64,000 nt of DNA, from NCBI RefSeq assembly GCF_016801865.2, contig NC_068938.1, forward strand, positions 21,138,873-21,202,872. Reading direction: 5' to 3'. The notes under the pieces are model-generated. The model ran no database searches and was not told the DNA's origin. It saw only the letters and a program-made list of their open reading frames with translations. The position numbers and the translations under genes were made by a program. Shown in pieces: positions 1 to 11,450 of this stretch. The stretch comes from Culex pipiens pallens (taxonomy: Eukaryota > Arthropoda > Insecta > Diptera > Culicidae). Positions within the stretch are counted from its first letter, which is position 1, and every line of letters begins with the position of its first letter.

Positions 1-1195
1 TAAATTCCATTAAGACCTGAACCAACCTAGAAAGAAAAGAATAATACAAGTGTCATTAGATTCTTTTTAAGATAAACGTCAAGATTCAACCTTAATAGTT
101 TTGCAGATTATGATCCCATTTTAAGTTAAAAATTTCAACACATTTTTGTTTAGAACTTTTTTTGTTTTAAACATCTCAAAAATTCTAGCAAAACGTGTAT
201 TTTTGTTTCAGCGTGTGTTTGTTTTTTGGTTTTATCTAATTTTACTGCAAGTTTGTCTCTGACGACCTTTTCATACAAAACAACAACTTTGAAATACAGA
301 AATTATCAAATAAAGTGAATTTTTTCGCTTAATCTATCCTCAAATATTATTCTCAAGTGCAACTGGCTTCATGTACACAGGGTAGCCATTGAAATTTCGC
401 TTTGGAATCCCCGACTTTTTCCCAACCTTCCCGATTGTTCTACACTGTTTATAATAAAGTCAATAACCATTTGTTTTAATAAAAAAATGAAGTAAAAAGC
501 CAAAGTTTCAACATTTGCATGAAAAAAAGTGTTTTAAAATGCATTTTACACTAGTACAGTTGTTTAGCATTCATAAGGCCGATGCAAATATTTAAAAAAG
601 TTTTTGTCCCTCGGCCCTGGCCGAGGTCAAGGGGGGGGGAAAAATAAAAAAATATAAAAATTTAAATAACAAGCCATAGTCTTCAAATTTAAATGAAAAA
701 AGTGTTTTAAAATGCATTTTACACTAGTTCAGTTGTTTTGCCATCATTAGTTTTCAAAAAATCTAAGATCTAACAAAAACAAAAATTGTATCGAAAAAAA
801 AGATTTTGCATCGAAAATTTTCAAAAAATCTTAAGATTTTTTAATAAACCAAAACATGCTAAAAATGATTTAAAACGCAGAAGAATGTATTTTAATTTGA
901 TTTCAGCTGGTTGCACTTGAATTTTCATTGAAATTTTGAAGTTTATTGTAAAAATATTTTTTTTGCCCCCTGATTTTTCGGGCCAATTTTGAAGGGGGGG
1001 GTGACAAAAACTTTTAAAAATATTTGTACCAGCCTAAGTTTTCAAAAAATGTAAGATTTGACGAAAATAAAATTTTTATCGAAAAAAAAAACTTTTTGCG
1101 ATAATAAACATCGACAATTTTTGAATATTCAAAAAAATTGAATCAACCCAAACATGCTAAAAATGATTAAAAACGCAGGAGAATGCATTTTAAAT

Positions 1196-1356
1196 TCTGG
1201 AGTTTTTTTTTTTTTTTGAAAAGGTCCTATAAACCAAATTTTCAATTTTTGTTTTTTGGGTGTTTTAGAACCGCCTTGAGTCAGGGGTATTCAAAAACAC
1301 CCAAAAAGCAAAAAATGAAAATTTGGTTTATAGGACCTTTAAAAAAAACTCCAGAA
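1196..1356. repeat. Hairpin MITE, copy 1
   Basis: The two halves are near-perfect reverse complements: each arm starts at CTGGAG, runs through a T-rich stretch and a segment reading AAACCAAATTTTCA, and meets at a short loop around 1270-1295. A second copy lies at 17864-18012. There is no coding capacity, and a non-autonomous element is the best reading. It interrupts a more diffuse repeat (about 570-1725) that has GGCC-TTGCAAATATTT motifs and a CCCCTGATTTTTCGG motif also seen near 39400. Confidence 0.7.
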
Positions 1357-1474
1357 TTGATTCAGCTGATTGCACTTAAATTCCCATTCAAATTTAGAAT
1401 TTTCTTGAAAAAAAAAGTAGTTTGCCCCCTGATTTTTCGGGCCAACATTGAAGGGGGAGGAGGGACGAAAAAAA

Positions 1475-1690
1475 CGAAACTATTGGCACTACGCCCCCCG
1501 GGGCATGGCCTTCCTCTAACGTGGGATTTCTGCTCCAGCGCCTCTGACGAGACAGGAGAAACCGGGACCGACGTTTTACTTCACCATCCGATAGAAGCTC
1601 AGTGGATAAGGCGGGAATCGAACCCGCGTCTCATAGCATCATCGGGATCGGCAGCCGAAGCCGCTACCCCTGCGCCACGAGACCCAGGGA
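1475..1690 (-). mobile_element. tRNA-derived SINE
   Basis: Read on the minus strand from 1685, a tRNA-like head is visible: a GTGGCGCAGGGGTAGCGGC A-box region and a GGGTTCGATTCCC B-box. A body follows containing GTAAAACGTCGGTCCCGG, and a tail that ends near a T-rich run. The same body motif occurs in the SINE at 6180-6590. The anticodon arm is imperfect and the acceptor stem does not close, so this is a SINE, not a tRNA gene. Confidence 0.75.
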
Positions 1691-1725
1691 CAAAAACTTT
1701 AAATAAAATTTGTACCAGCCACTAA

Positions 1726-1891
1726 GGGACCATCCATAAACCACGTGGACACTTTTTTGAAAATCTCGAACCCCCCCCCCCCCTTCGTGGACAATTGTCC
1801 ATAAAAAAAACTTTTTTGTATGGATCGTGGACAATCGCCATAACCACCCCCCCCCCCCCCCCAAGTGTCCACGTGGTTTATGGATGGTCCC
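1726..1891. mobile_element. 166-bp MITE with TAA target duplication
   Basis: The terminal inverted repeats start GGGACCATCCATAAACCACG and extend about 30 bp. Direct TAA repeats flank the element (1723-1725 and 1892-1894), as expected for PIF/Harbinger-like elements. The interior has long C runs and a second inner inverted pair around GTGGACAAT. The ORFs across it are translations of the hairpin. Confidence 0.85.
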
Positions 1892-2545
1892 TAAACTCAA
1901 ATTTCAAGGTAACTTTTGAAAAAAAAACTTCATTTTGTTATCCTAAAAAAATTTTTTGCTTCAGAAAAATGTGGTTTTCATGAAAATTGACGATAATAAC
2001 TCAAAATATTTCAAATTATCAATAAAAAACAAAAAAAAAAATTTGTTACGTAATGATTCTTACGTTTCCTTTTTGTTTTTGCTGATCAAATTTATTAAAT
2101 TTGTTCAAAAGCCAAATTTTGATTAAATAACGAAAATCCAACCTGAGTTAACATCTCGTCAGTATTTCAATGCTTTCTAATTCAAATTCTCATTTTATGC
2201 GAAATTTCACCAGTCAAATTTAAACATATTTGTATTGAAAATGTTTGAAATGGATAGTATAGATATTTTTTTCGAAAATGGGTAGCAAGCATTTGGCAAG
2301 AACGTTGATAAATTTTGTTTAACATTTTAAGATATTGACCACAAAAAAATGCCAAACTCATGGTGGAATTGTGTTTGAATATATATGCAACGTAAAAAAA
2401 AACCTGACAGTTGTTCAAATTGAGTTTTTTTTTTTCAAGATGAGTTTTCAAAAGCTTTGTATTTTTGAGTTTACTATTACTTTTTTATTTTAATGAATAT
2501 TGTCAATATTTATTACTATTTTCATGTAATATAAAATAGTACGTA

Positions 2546-2597
2546 AGGCCGTTGCAAATATTTTAAAATAAACTTTGAAAAATATTTGCAATGGCCT
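2546..2597. repeat. 52-bp palindromic mini-repeat
   Basis: It begins AGGCCGTTGCAAATATTTT and ends with its near reverse complement, with almost no loop. The same terminal motif occurs near 573, 12380 and 39077, so this is probably the minimal deletion product of a dispersed element family. Confidence 0.6.
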
Positions 2598-4662
2598 AAC
2601 ATGAACCTAACATTTTAAACATGTACAAAAAAAAGGTTCAAGAACTAAAAAAGGATCTGTAAAAATGTTTTGGGTTTTCTGAACATTATTTTCTTTTAGC
2701 TGGAATTGCTCGTGTAATATCAGAGGGATCAAATCAAAAAAGGGATCAGAAAGGGGATCAAAAGGGATCAAAAAAGCAAATATCATAATGAAGTACAAAA
2801 TCACCGAACTCGAAAATTTTAATTTTGTATTTATTTAATATTTTTGCATACGGTAAATTCGTAAATATTCGAAAATCTGTATAACAAAAATAAATTTTCT
2901 GAATGATTTAGTGTCTTCAGAAAAGTTGTATAGGTATTGGTCAAAACTATCAAGAGATCAAATAGTTACACAGCTACAAAATCCATTGAAATATTGAAAT
3001 TTGGCCTATGAAAATTTAAAATCAGGACTATCATTTCAAAATGGTTTAATATTGATATGGCCCTTTTGAAGAGTTAGTCTTTATTTAAAAATTTGCAAAG
3101 TACTTTTGTTGAAAGAAATCAGATCAGGGTTGTTAAAATATCAAAATATCAGCTCTCAGCAACTACAATTATCTCGCCTGAATATTCATGCCTCAAATAC
3201 AACTGCTCTTCTCTCTTCATTGAAACTCTCAGCGCCGAACATAGCCGAACACGTTTTCGTGTTTACCCACTCGCGATTGACATTTTCCTTTTCTCTCTCA
3301 TTCTCGCTTCCACGAACATCCTACCGCAACAGCGTTTAACCACAAAAGCCGCCACAAAACCAATTTTGCAAACGCAGTTTGAAGGGGCGTCATGCGTGGT
3401 CGGCTCCTAATCGCCATCTCGCGTTCTCTCATTGCAGTTTTCGGAGAGATTGAGAGACTCAGCGGTGAGAGCGCATAGTCGAGGAAAAGGGAAGGAGTGA
3501 TAGAGAGAGAATGGCATCGCTGGGAATCACGAGACATAAGAAGAGATCTCACAAGCTATAGTGACGGCCGCTATACTCTCGGATATTTTTGGTGCAGAGA
3601 TAATCTATTGATAGCTTTTCTATCACTCTTTTGCAACACTGAATCAGATATTTTCAGCAACGATTCAGTTTTGAAATTGAAAATTCTGCCATCACTTTCT
3701 GAGATATCGACATTTTAAAATTGAGTGCTGGTTGAATGACACTGAGAAAACATAAATTTTACTACTCAGAAATTTGAAAAAAAAAATTGGAAATGAGCGC
3801 ACGCGGGCACTTTTTGTAAAAATCGTAAATTTGATTATTTTTCTCCAAATTAACCTGAAGTGGCAATAACTCGAAAATTGTGCACTTGGACCGACTAGAA
3901 AGGTACAATTATGTGCAAAATGGTGCAATGTTATAAAGATCTTCAAATCCTTCGAGAAGAACGATTTGAAATAGTTATTTTTAACCTTTTTAATACCGTT
4001 ATGACCGATTTTAAAGTCTACTTGCTTTTGGTTTATGGTTCCATTCGTGAGGATTTCTTGTGTGTCAAACTTCAGATTTGCAAAACTGGTACAACTCCCA
4101 GCAAGAAGTCATAACAATACAAATTAATTTCCTCAGCTAAATACTGACTTCAAAATGTTTCCCTCCTTTCCCCAAGCATTGTTCAATGTGTCGATTTGCC
4201 GGAAGTGAACTCCTTTCCAAAAATGGTTCCAACTTTGTACCAAAACACTTGCCAGGCTCTCTGCTTGGATTACGGCGATTCGGTGCCACCGAAACTAAAA
4301 CCCAGCGGAAGAAAGCCGGTGGTGGTGACGATGGAAATAATCGGCCCTTCTCTACCGTACAGTGCTGCCGTTGTTTCAGCGTGTGTGTGTGTGCTTATAG
4401 TGTGATGAAGCCCCGGGTTCCCGATATGGGACGACCCAAAGAGGAGTTCTTGGAGGTCGAGGAAGAGGGTAGGGTGTGTGTGTGTGTGTAATATATTTTC
4501 TTTGTTATTTAAATGAAAACATGTTTTCTTCGAGGATTTATGAGTGTGAACCGGGAAGATGGTAAACCCCGAAACAAGTCAAAGTAATACAGAGTATGCA
4601 GGGCATGTGGCCCGGGTGTTTTCCAGGCCAGGCCCGACCAGGGGCCCCTTGTTGCAAAAGTA

Positions 4663-5465
4663 GTCGTCGTCGTCGTCGCCATCGGTTCCACAAAGTTGAG
4701 GAGTTGTGTGTGCGATGCTACCGAGTCGATGTCGTTGAGCAGAGTTGGAAGGGGATAGCTTGGAGCTTTCGTCGTCGTCGTCGATGAAGAAACGTTGGTG
4801 GACGGAGAAAGAGCGCTTCGTAGCGCACAGGAAAGGAGAACTCCGAGTTCAAACCAACAAGGCTCTTGATGTGCAAACGCCGCAACAACCTCCTTCTCCC
4901 TCGTCCTGTCCTGTGCGCTGAAAGGTAGTATAGGGAATCGGCAATACCAAACGGCGCGGCTACGACGGCAACAGATCTCTCGTCAGCCCAAGTTTGGTGT
5001 TCAGGGCGAGGACGATGGCAGTGGAAAATTAATCGATTTTTTAGGGAGCTTCACCGCACACACCACCTCGTCGTCGCTGATGATTGCCAGAGAGAACCTG
5101 CGGCGGGTTTTGTCGAGCCAACCAACAACAACAACAACGACGACGGCGACGACGATGAAGAATTGTGAGGACCAATTTGGCCCCGATATCTTGGTTGGAG
5201 CAGCCCAGGACAGATCGATACGTGACGAGCGTAAATTTAATTTATTACTTGCTAATTTTACGGGGACACGGAGTCTTATCCGGACACGGAGGGGGTCGAG
5301 AGCTACATCGAAATGACATTTGGTTGCTGGAACATTTGGAATCGAAAATCGTACTCCAGTTCCAGGCTCCATAGTAGATATGCATAATTAAAAGAGGCTT
5401 TGTGATGCTGCTGCTGCTGCTGCTACTGTAGAATTGATGCTGTTGGCATTGCTGCTGCATTTGTC
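4663..5465. repeat. Trinucleotide repeat cluster
   Basis: Short runs of CGT/ACG type units occur at 4663-4680, 4770-4784 and 5122-5157, and of CTG at 5406-5424 and nearby. Each is below 40 bp. ORFs crossing them give Ser-, Thr- or Val-rich peptides with no other protein-like character. Confidence 0.65.
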
Positions 5466-5607
5466 CGCTGGACATTTGAACGCATGGACTCGATGGCTCG
5501 AAATGTCCTCCTCTTCGCGATTTCTGAATTCGTGGACGAGGACGTCCATGGATGCACTGTTGCGATGACCTCGGAAGAGAACAGTGTTGTCAGAAATAAC
5601 AAACCAT

Positions 5608-5613
5608 AAAAAA
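5608..5613 (-). terminator. RNA polymerase III terminator of the minus tRNA-Tyr
   Basis: A run of six T on the minus strand lies 3 nt past the discriminator base of the tRNA-Tyr gene, which is the usual Pol III stop signal. Confidence 0.8.
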
Positions 5614-5616
5614 CAC

Positions 5617-5712
5617 TCCTTCGAGCCGGATTTGAACCAGCGACCTATGGATTACTGCTCGAAACCTCTCAAACTCTACAGTCCACCGCTCTACCAACTG
5701 AGCTATCGAAGG
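5617..5712 (-). tRNA. tRNA-Tyr (GTA), intron-containing
   Basis: On the minus strand the 5' exon (5712-5676, 37 nt) reads CCTTCGATAGCTCAGTTGGT and on to the anticodon GTA followed by G37. The 3' exon (5652-5617, 36 nt) starts at position 38, contains the T arm GGTTCAAATCC, and ends by closing the seven-pair acceptor stem with discriminator A. A 23-nt intron (5675-5653) sits just after position 37, the normal place for nuclear tRNA introns. Both internal promoter boxes are intact and a six-T terminator follows. It is divergent from a second tRNA-Tyr gene 220 bp away, and the mature sequences appear identical. Nothing suggests a pseudogene. Confidence 0.95.
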
Positions 5713-5932
5713 CTCTTAAAACCAATAAATTAAACGCGCCCCAAGTCGAACCGCTGGTCTTGTTACGCGCCGATTAAATGGTTAACTAAAAACAGCTGAC
5801 TAGGGGAAGGCACAAAACGAAAACAAGTTTCACGACCAGCGTCATTCCATGATAACCTTGCAAGTTGGAAATGTTGCCGCGCAAACAAAAATGAATCATT
5901 GCGTGCAGCGCAGCATTACTCAACGCAACCTG

Positions 5933-6038
5933 CCTTCGATAGCTCAGTTGGTAGAGCGGTGGACTGTAGATTCGGGTGCCAATTTGGGCATCAACAGTAG
6001 TTATCCATAGGTCGCTGGTTCAAATCCGGCTCGAAGGA
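5933..6038 (+). tRNA. tRNA-Tyr (GTA), intron-containing
   Basis: The 5' exon is 5933-5969 and the 3' exon 6003-6038, giving the same 73-nt mature tRNA as the minus-strand gene at 5617-5712. The anticodon GTA is at 5966-5968. The intron (5970-6002, 33 nt) starts after position 37 and differs completely in sequence and length from that of the neighbour, so the mature parts have been kept alike while the introns drifted. A run of eight T at 6048-6055 is the expected Pol III terminator. Confidence 0.95.
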
Positions 6039-6047
6039 GCGACAGAA

Positions 6048-6055
6048 TTTTTTTT
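6048..6055 (+). terminator. RNA polymerase III terminator of the plus tRNA-Tyr
   Basis: Eight consecutive T begin 10 nt after the tRNA 3' end. Confidence 0.8.
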
Positions 6056-6179
6056 ATTGTTAGTTGTCCACGCCTTGTACACAATATTTGATTTTTATGA
6101 ACAATTGTCCACAATGTGGAAGGGGAAGGATCTGAAATCACCGAAAATCGAATCCAAAAATGAGATTTATAATCATTAT

Positions 6180-6590
6180 TTCAAACAAAAAAAATCAAAC
6201 CATCCACATTAACGACCCCCGGGTCTTTTGTGGTCTCTATTGCATGTTTCTGCTCGAACCTAGGAGTCCGAAGGCTTGAATGGGGAGAGCACCCAAACCT
6301 TATTCTACTCCAAGGAACCTTCCAACCCAGTGTTTGAACTGACGACCTTTGGATTGCGAGTCCAACCGCCGCCAGCGATTCCACCGGAGTAGGCTTGGTT
6401 TGGTGTGTTGTTTGTACTTATGGCATGGAGACAACTCCTACACCTGGAATGACTTAACGGCCTAACAACCAAGGCCGGGACCGACATTTTACTTCCTCAT
6501 CTGATGGAAGGTTGCAGCAGATGGGAATCGAACCCAGAATCATCCGCTTACAAAGCGGACAGCGTAACCATTCGGCCACGCACTGCCATC
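6180..6590 (-). mobile_element. SINE with two tRNA-like units (Twin-like)
   Basis: Read from 6587 on the minus strand, a tRNA-like head (A-box GTGGCCGAATGGTTACGC, anticodon-arm-like TCCGCTTTGTAAGCGGA, B-box GGGTTCGATTCCC) is followed by the body motif GTAAAATGTCGGTCCCGG. A second tRNA-like block lies around 6390-6315, with TTGGACTCGCAATCCAA as its anticodon arm. Two tRNA units in one element recall the Culex Twin SINE family. Assignment to that family is by architecture only. Confidence 0.7.
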
Positions 6591-9540
6591 ATTATTTATA
6601 ATTTATAATTTATCATCAAAAAAAAAGAAACGTAAAAAGTAACTTTTTCAATACTTGTTTTTAAAAATCGTCATAACACGTGATTGTTACAAGAAAACTC
6701 TTTATGTTTATACATTGAATTTTCGAAACATTTTCAAAACACATTTTTTAAGTGAAATTTTGTTCTAAATTTAGGCTCATTGCATGTCCAATTTTTTTTT
6801 CGGAATTTTGAGTACGCCTTCAAAACCACCGTCCCATTTTACAAATCCTATTTGAAAGCAAATTTATAAATCATCACCATTTCCGGTTGCTTATTATTCA
6901 AAAACGCTTTTTTTTTAAGTTCAAACATTAAAGGGGTCGTACCACCAAATGAGATATCCAAAAATGGCCCTCGAATTCGTAGGCAGGGACCAAAATTACC
7001 TCTTAGGAAAAAGTTTCACGCAAATCGAAGAAAGGTCGAGGTAACCCCTAATACCCCTATCAATGCTTGAAAGGGATCTGTCACTGAATGGGACTGCTCG
7101 ATATTTGAAAGAACTTTCTGTCAGCGATTATTTCCGAAAACGAAATTTGATCGCTGACATAAAGCGCCAATCATAATCGTCATTGCTTGGCGACGGCCGG
7201 TGAACGTAAACACAAAGACGAAACGAACGAAAAATGAGCACCACTCAAGCAGCCCGAACGAGACAACGTGCACTTTCTCTTTCTCTCGTTATTGTCTCTA
7301 TCTTCCTTGTGTTTGATGCGTGATGACAGAAGTCATTTGAATGCGATCATGGCAGAGATGATCGGAGTCTCGGTAGAATGTCAAACGACCGTTCTTCTCT
7401 GAGCGAATGTATTTCTAGTGGGAACTCAATGACTGTGTGAGTGACAGGTTGTCGTGGTAAAGGCGATTGGAGTGTTCAGTCATCTATCACAAACAAAGTC
7501 GAAATTTCGTAAGCACTGCCGCTAAATTTTTTTAATCAAGAATATTTTTATGTTTTTATTTCTCAGTGGCTACATTCTTTTAAATATGCGCATATTTTTG
7601 AAAAATAATGGTGTAATAATATTTTTCTTCAAATTCACAATTTTTGTTTCAAGAATGAGGAGTTCGTGAAAGTATGAATAAAAAAATAATAAATTATTGT
7701 GTTTTGCTTATGATTGAGAAAAGTTATTGAATTTGCTGGAAGATTGAGTTTTTTTGTATTAATTTTACTTGAAAAGTTCTTTGAAAAGTAAGCAAGATTT
7801 CCTTCAGTTATTGTATCTGTTCAAACCTAAGAAATTATTGAACCAAATTTATTTGCTTTTTTATGACTTGTAGGTTGTTGATTTTAGTGAGTTTTTGCAA
7901 TCGTTCTACATGAATAATTCTTTGATATTTTTGTTTTTTCAAAAGAATATGTATTTTAGAGGTCAAATTTTAATATTGATTTTCTTTCCATGAAATATGA
8001 TCAGTATTAAGCTATGGGTTTTTTTTAATGTATTTCTGTCAATGCCTGAAAGGCTTATTATTTTTTTTATGAAAAAATATATTTATTTACGTTTTTTGAA
8101 AATGATTTTTTTTTCAAACAAAAACTTATTGTAAAAAATCATTGAAACAAATTTTACATTCCTATAACTATTAACAGTTTATATCAGTCAGTGTTAGGAT
8201 TCTCGCGTTCTCACGAGAAAAAATCCTCTCTCTCGAGTTCTCGCCGTGAGTCCCAAGCCAATTGCCCCTGCTCTCCTACGCTCGCGAACGGGCACGCTCG
8301 CGAGCCGGAATTGCCTGCGAGCGAGAAGTAGAACAAGAACAAGCGAGAGCGCGAGCGAAAAGGCAAGTGCGAGCAAGGAAAGGAATAAGAATTTTCTCCC
8401 TCGTTCGTGATCCAGCAAAGCTTTCTTTTTTCTCGCTCTAATTCCAACAATGATTTCAATATTTTTTCAAAAGATTCAAAAGTGTGAAAAGAGCAATATT
8501 CTGTATCAGTTTATACCAATTCTCTATTTTAACGTGAGGAATATAGTACTAAAAAAATAAATTTAAGCTTGTTTTAGATAATTTTCAGACAATTAAACAA
8601 AATGTATGTTCAGTGTGACTTTTTCATTTTTTTCATCCAATAAAATCCAAAGTAATGCTGATGTTGTTCATTGATTCCAATTAGTTTAGTTAAGTTTTTT
8701 TTTTTCAGTTAACAAATTTAATTCTTTAAACACGCCCAGCTTAAAAAAATTCCCAGAAAATTTGGAAGTAAAAAATAATTATAACAGAAAAACATATTAA
8801 ATTGATAGTAATTTTTTTAGATGATTTATATATAACGGTTATTATTTTTTTTAACGGTGCACATCAACCAGAGCTTTTGCATCTTCAAAACTACGGGTAC
8901 TATTGAAATACTTTTTTATTCACAAAGTAATTTACAACAAAGTTTGACTACTTTTACAATCACGTTGTTGCAGGATTGGGTCCGTATGTTTGACAATTTT
9001 GGAATAAAAGACAACAAATTCTTTCGTTGCTGTGCACCCTTAAACCGAAAAAGGCTTTTCAATCTGTTAACAAATATTTAATTTTGGGACCACAGATCGG
9101 AAAAAACGTAAAACCCTGGATTCAAAATATCGTTTATGAATTCATAGATACAGCGTTGCATTAACCACAGATACACATTCTGTGAACGGACCACATTTAG
9201 CAGAATCAACAGAGGAGGAAGGAAATGTGGACATACCGTACCAAACTCTCCGAATCAGTTAGGTATGGTTTGTTAGTAAAAAATGAAAATTTAACTTGAT
9301 TTTTTTATCATGCTGATCGTAAATGAACAAAATAAGTACAAGAATGGGTTTGAAGAAGATAATTTCAAAACTCGTTGACGTGCCACCCAGGCTACAGTGC
9401 TATGGATTTGGCAAAATTGAATAATTGGACACTTATTTTATTATACTTGGATTTATTGTGAAGTGCAGCAAGCTCACCGGTAATTTGTCAAGTTTCGGAG
9501 TTTAGTTGTTACTTTTCTTGCCACAAAATTACATTTTTTC
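6591..9540. other. AT-rich intergenic DNA, no gene recognised
   Basis: About 6930-7080 holds a sequence (GGGGTCGTACCACC and onward) that also forms the arms of the foldback element at 17355-18265. About 8200-8420 is a GC-rich island made of CTCGC/GCGAG-type short words, which explains the arginine/leucine-rich ORFs there. The rest is AT-rich without domains. Confidence 0.5.
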
Positions 9541-11450
9541 TTCAGAGTTAACCATGGCAACCCTTTCCGATGCCCGGGTGTTCAATAAAGCGAACGCATT
9601 CGATAACCTGGTATTCGTCCGAACACCAGTGACACGTCACCGAAGTACCTCACTTCCTAGACCAACAGAACCCTCATCATAACTGGGATAGGACCAGCAC
9701 CATTTAATGCATACATCCGCGCTACGTAGCAGGCCCACCAAACCTACCAGTGGAAATGGAACAAAACTCCGACGCACGACCAGAAAAAGGATCCACTTCC
9801 ACGTGGCCGCGTCCAAAGGGGGGGTTGACCACCTTCCCAAATGACTCGCGTGCGCATTTCGTCGCTGATTTCGAAACAAAAACCCCCCAGCTCGTCCTCA
9901 TCGATGTCCATCGCAATCACGCTGGGTGCTGGTGCTGGGTGACATTTTTCCCCGGCATATATCTGGTCGCGGGGTGGACAAACAAATCCAATAACTGCGA
10001 GCGAGAGACAGACAGTGTGAGTTGCGGAGAGTGTGGGAGCAGCTTCCATAATTTTTCGGACCGACAACGGAACTGATTGGTTCCGGCGAAGGACGACCAA
10101 CCTTTTTTCGGCATTGTGTACGAGAGTCCGCAAAGTAATATGAAATTACAGGGTGAACGGACACCATAATGGTATGCATCGGCAGGTTCCGGAGTAGCCA
10201 AGTGGGTTCGACCAGTGCAGTTTGTGTCTGATGATAATTACAAACACAATGAATTGCGTGTACGAGACACCAGGTATTCCCCTGGGCATCCCCGGTTGAG
10301 ACTTTTATTTTTTGAACAGAATTATTTATTAGTACACGCGCAAACATCCGATACGCCGTATTTCCGGACCCGTATCTTGCGCGCAGCTGACAGAATACGG
10401 CCCGACGACGGTGCAGGTCCCGCAAACAAAGGACAGTTTGATTTACCGGATGCTTCGATCTCCACGCTGGTGCACTTTTCACACGTGACATTTTTATATG
10501 TGGGCTGCCACCGACGACGACCAGGACCAGGACCCCCTCTCTTCGTTAGGGCCTAGGACATCGTTTGTGCATTCTGCATTTTGTCTAATGCATCCATGAA
10601 TCCTTGTCCATAGGTCCAGGCCGTCCGACGACAATATCCAATCCACCGACAGTAGCTTTGTTCGATGACCTGTGTGTAGGCTTGACAATATTGGGCCTTG
10701 ATGGAAAATCGAATCGATTGCGCTGTGGACAAACGAACCGTCCGGGTACAAGATGATTTCCGGACCTGCAGCAGCTGCAGCCGGCCATTTCAGGCGATGC
10801 AAATTTTATTTTTCAATTCTGACAGAGGCCGGATGCAAAACCCAATTTGTTCCCAGCTGATCCCCAGCAAGAAATTTGAATTTTATTGATTTTTCCCCGG
10901 ACATCATCAGCCTGACATTCATTTATTGCGGCTGCCCTATACCTCTTTCAGCGAGCTTTGTGCAGTAAATTAACTACCCGGCTAAGGCAAGAACTGAAAG
11001 AAGAACTTCGTGAAGGTCCCGCCGCACCTATCCATCAACCAAATCCGACCCTGGCGACGACTGATCTTCTCGCGCGATTTCTGGACCCGCAGCAAAAAAA
11101 AAACAGCCGGCAGAAGGCGAAACCAACGCCAACCAACATTGAACGTCAGAGCCAGGAATCCACGGACAGCTCAGCGCATGTATTACGCGAAAGATATATA
11201 ATTTTCTCATATTTTTCTGAGACTGACACAAAAGCGAAATGAATTAAAAAGGAAGGTTTGCTGCTGGAGCGGACGACTCGATGTACACAGAACCTCGAGA
11301 AGGTAATGGGGCGAGTTGGTGGATTGGGAAGGGACGCCCGGCCAATCTCCCGCTCTTGGGGAGCGCGGGGTCACACACTGGACGGCACGGGCACGGGTTA
11401 AAACATAAGCTGGAATGGAAACGACGATGATGATGATGGTTCTCGGGAAT
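9541..11450. other. GC-richer tract with possible exon-like pieces
   Basis: An ATG at 9554 in a strong context (AACCATGGC) is preceded by an acceptor-like TTTTTTCTTCAG and opens a short frame beginning MATLSDARVFNKANAFDNL. It could be a first coding exon, but no partner exon was found. Overlapping ORFs of 100-200 codons on both strands between 9640 and 11240 show no domain and look like chance frames in GC-rich DNA. Confidence 0.25.

Larger units (their letters stand above)
1892..5616. other. Intergenic DNA without a recognised gene
   Basis: No ORF here has a recognisable domain. From 1892 to about 4140 the DNA is AT-rich repeat debris. From 4180 to 5560 the base composition is more GC-rich, with GT microsatellites (about 4381-4398 and 4474-4489) and several trinucleotide runs. 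That could mark an exon or promoter of a gene lying elsewhere, but I could not follow a spliced reading frame. Confidence 0.5.

Noticed and set aside
1611..1690. Possible tRNA gene on the minus strand
   Set aside because: The B-box is good, but the acceptor stem does not close and the body matches another SINE.
8194..8459. Arg/Leu-rich ORFs
   Set aside because: They come from short CTCGC/GCGAG-type low-complexity DNA and lack other protein-like features.
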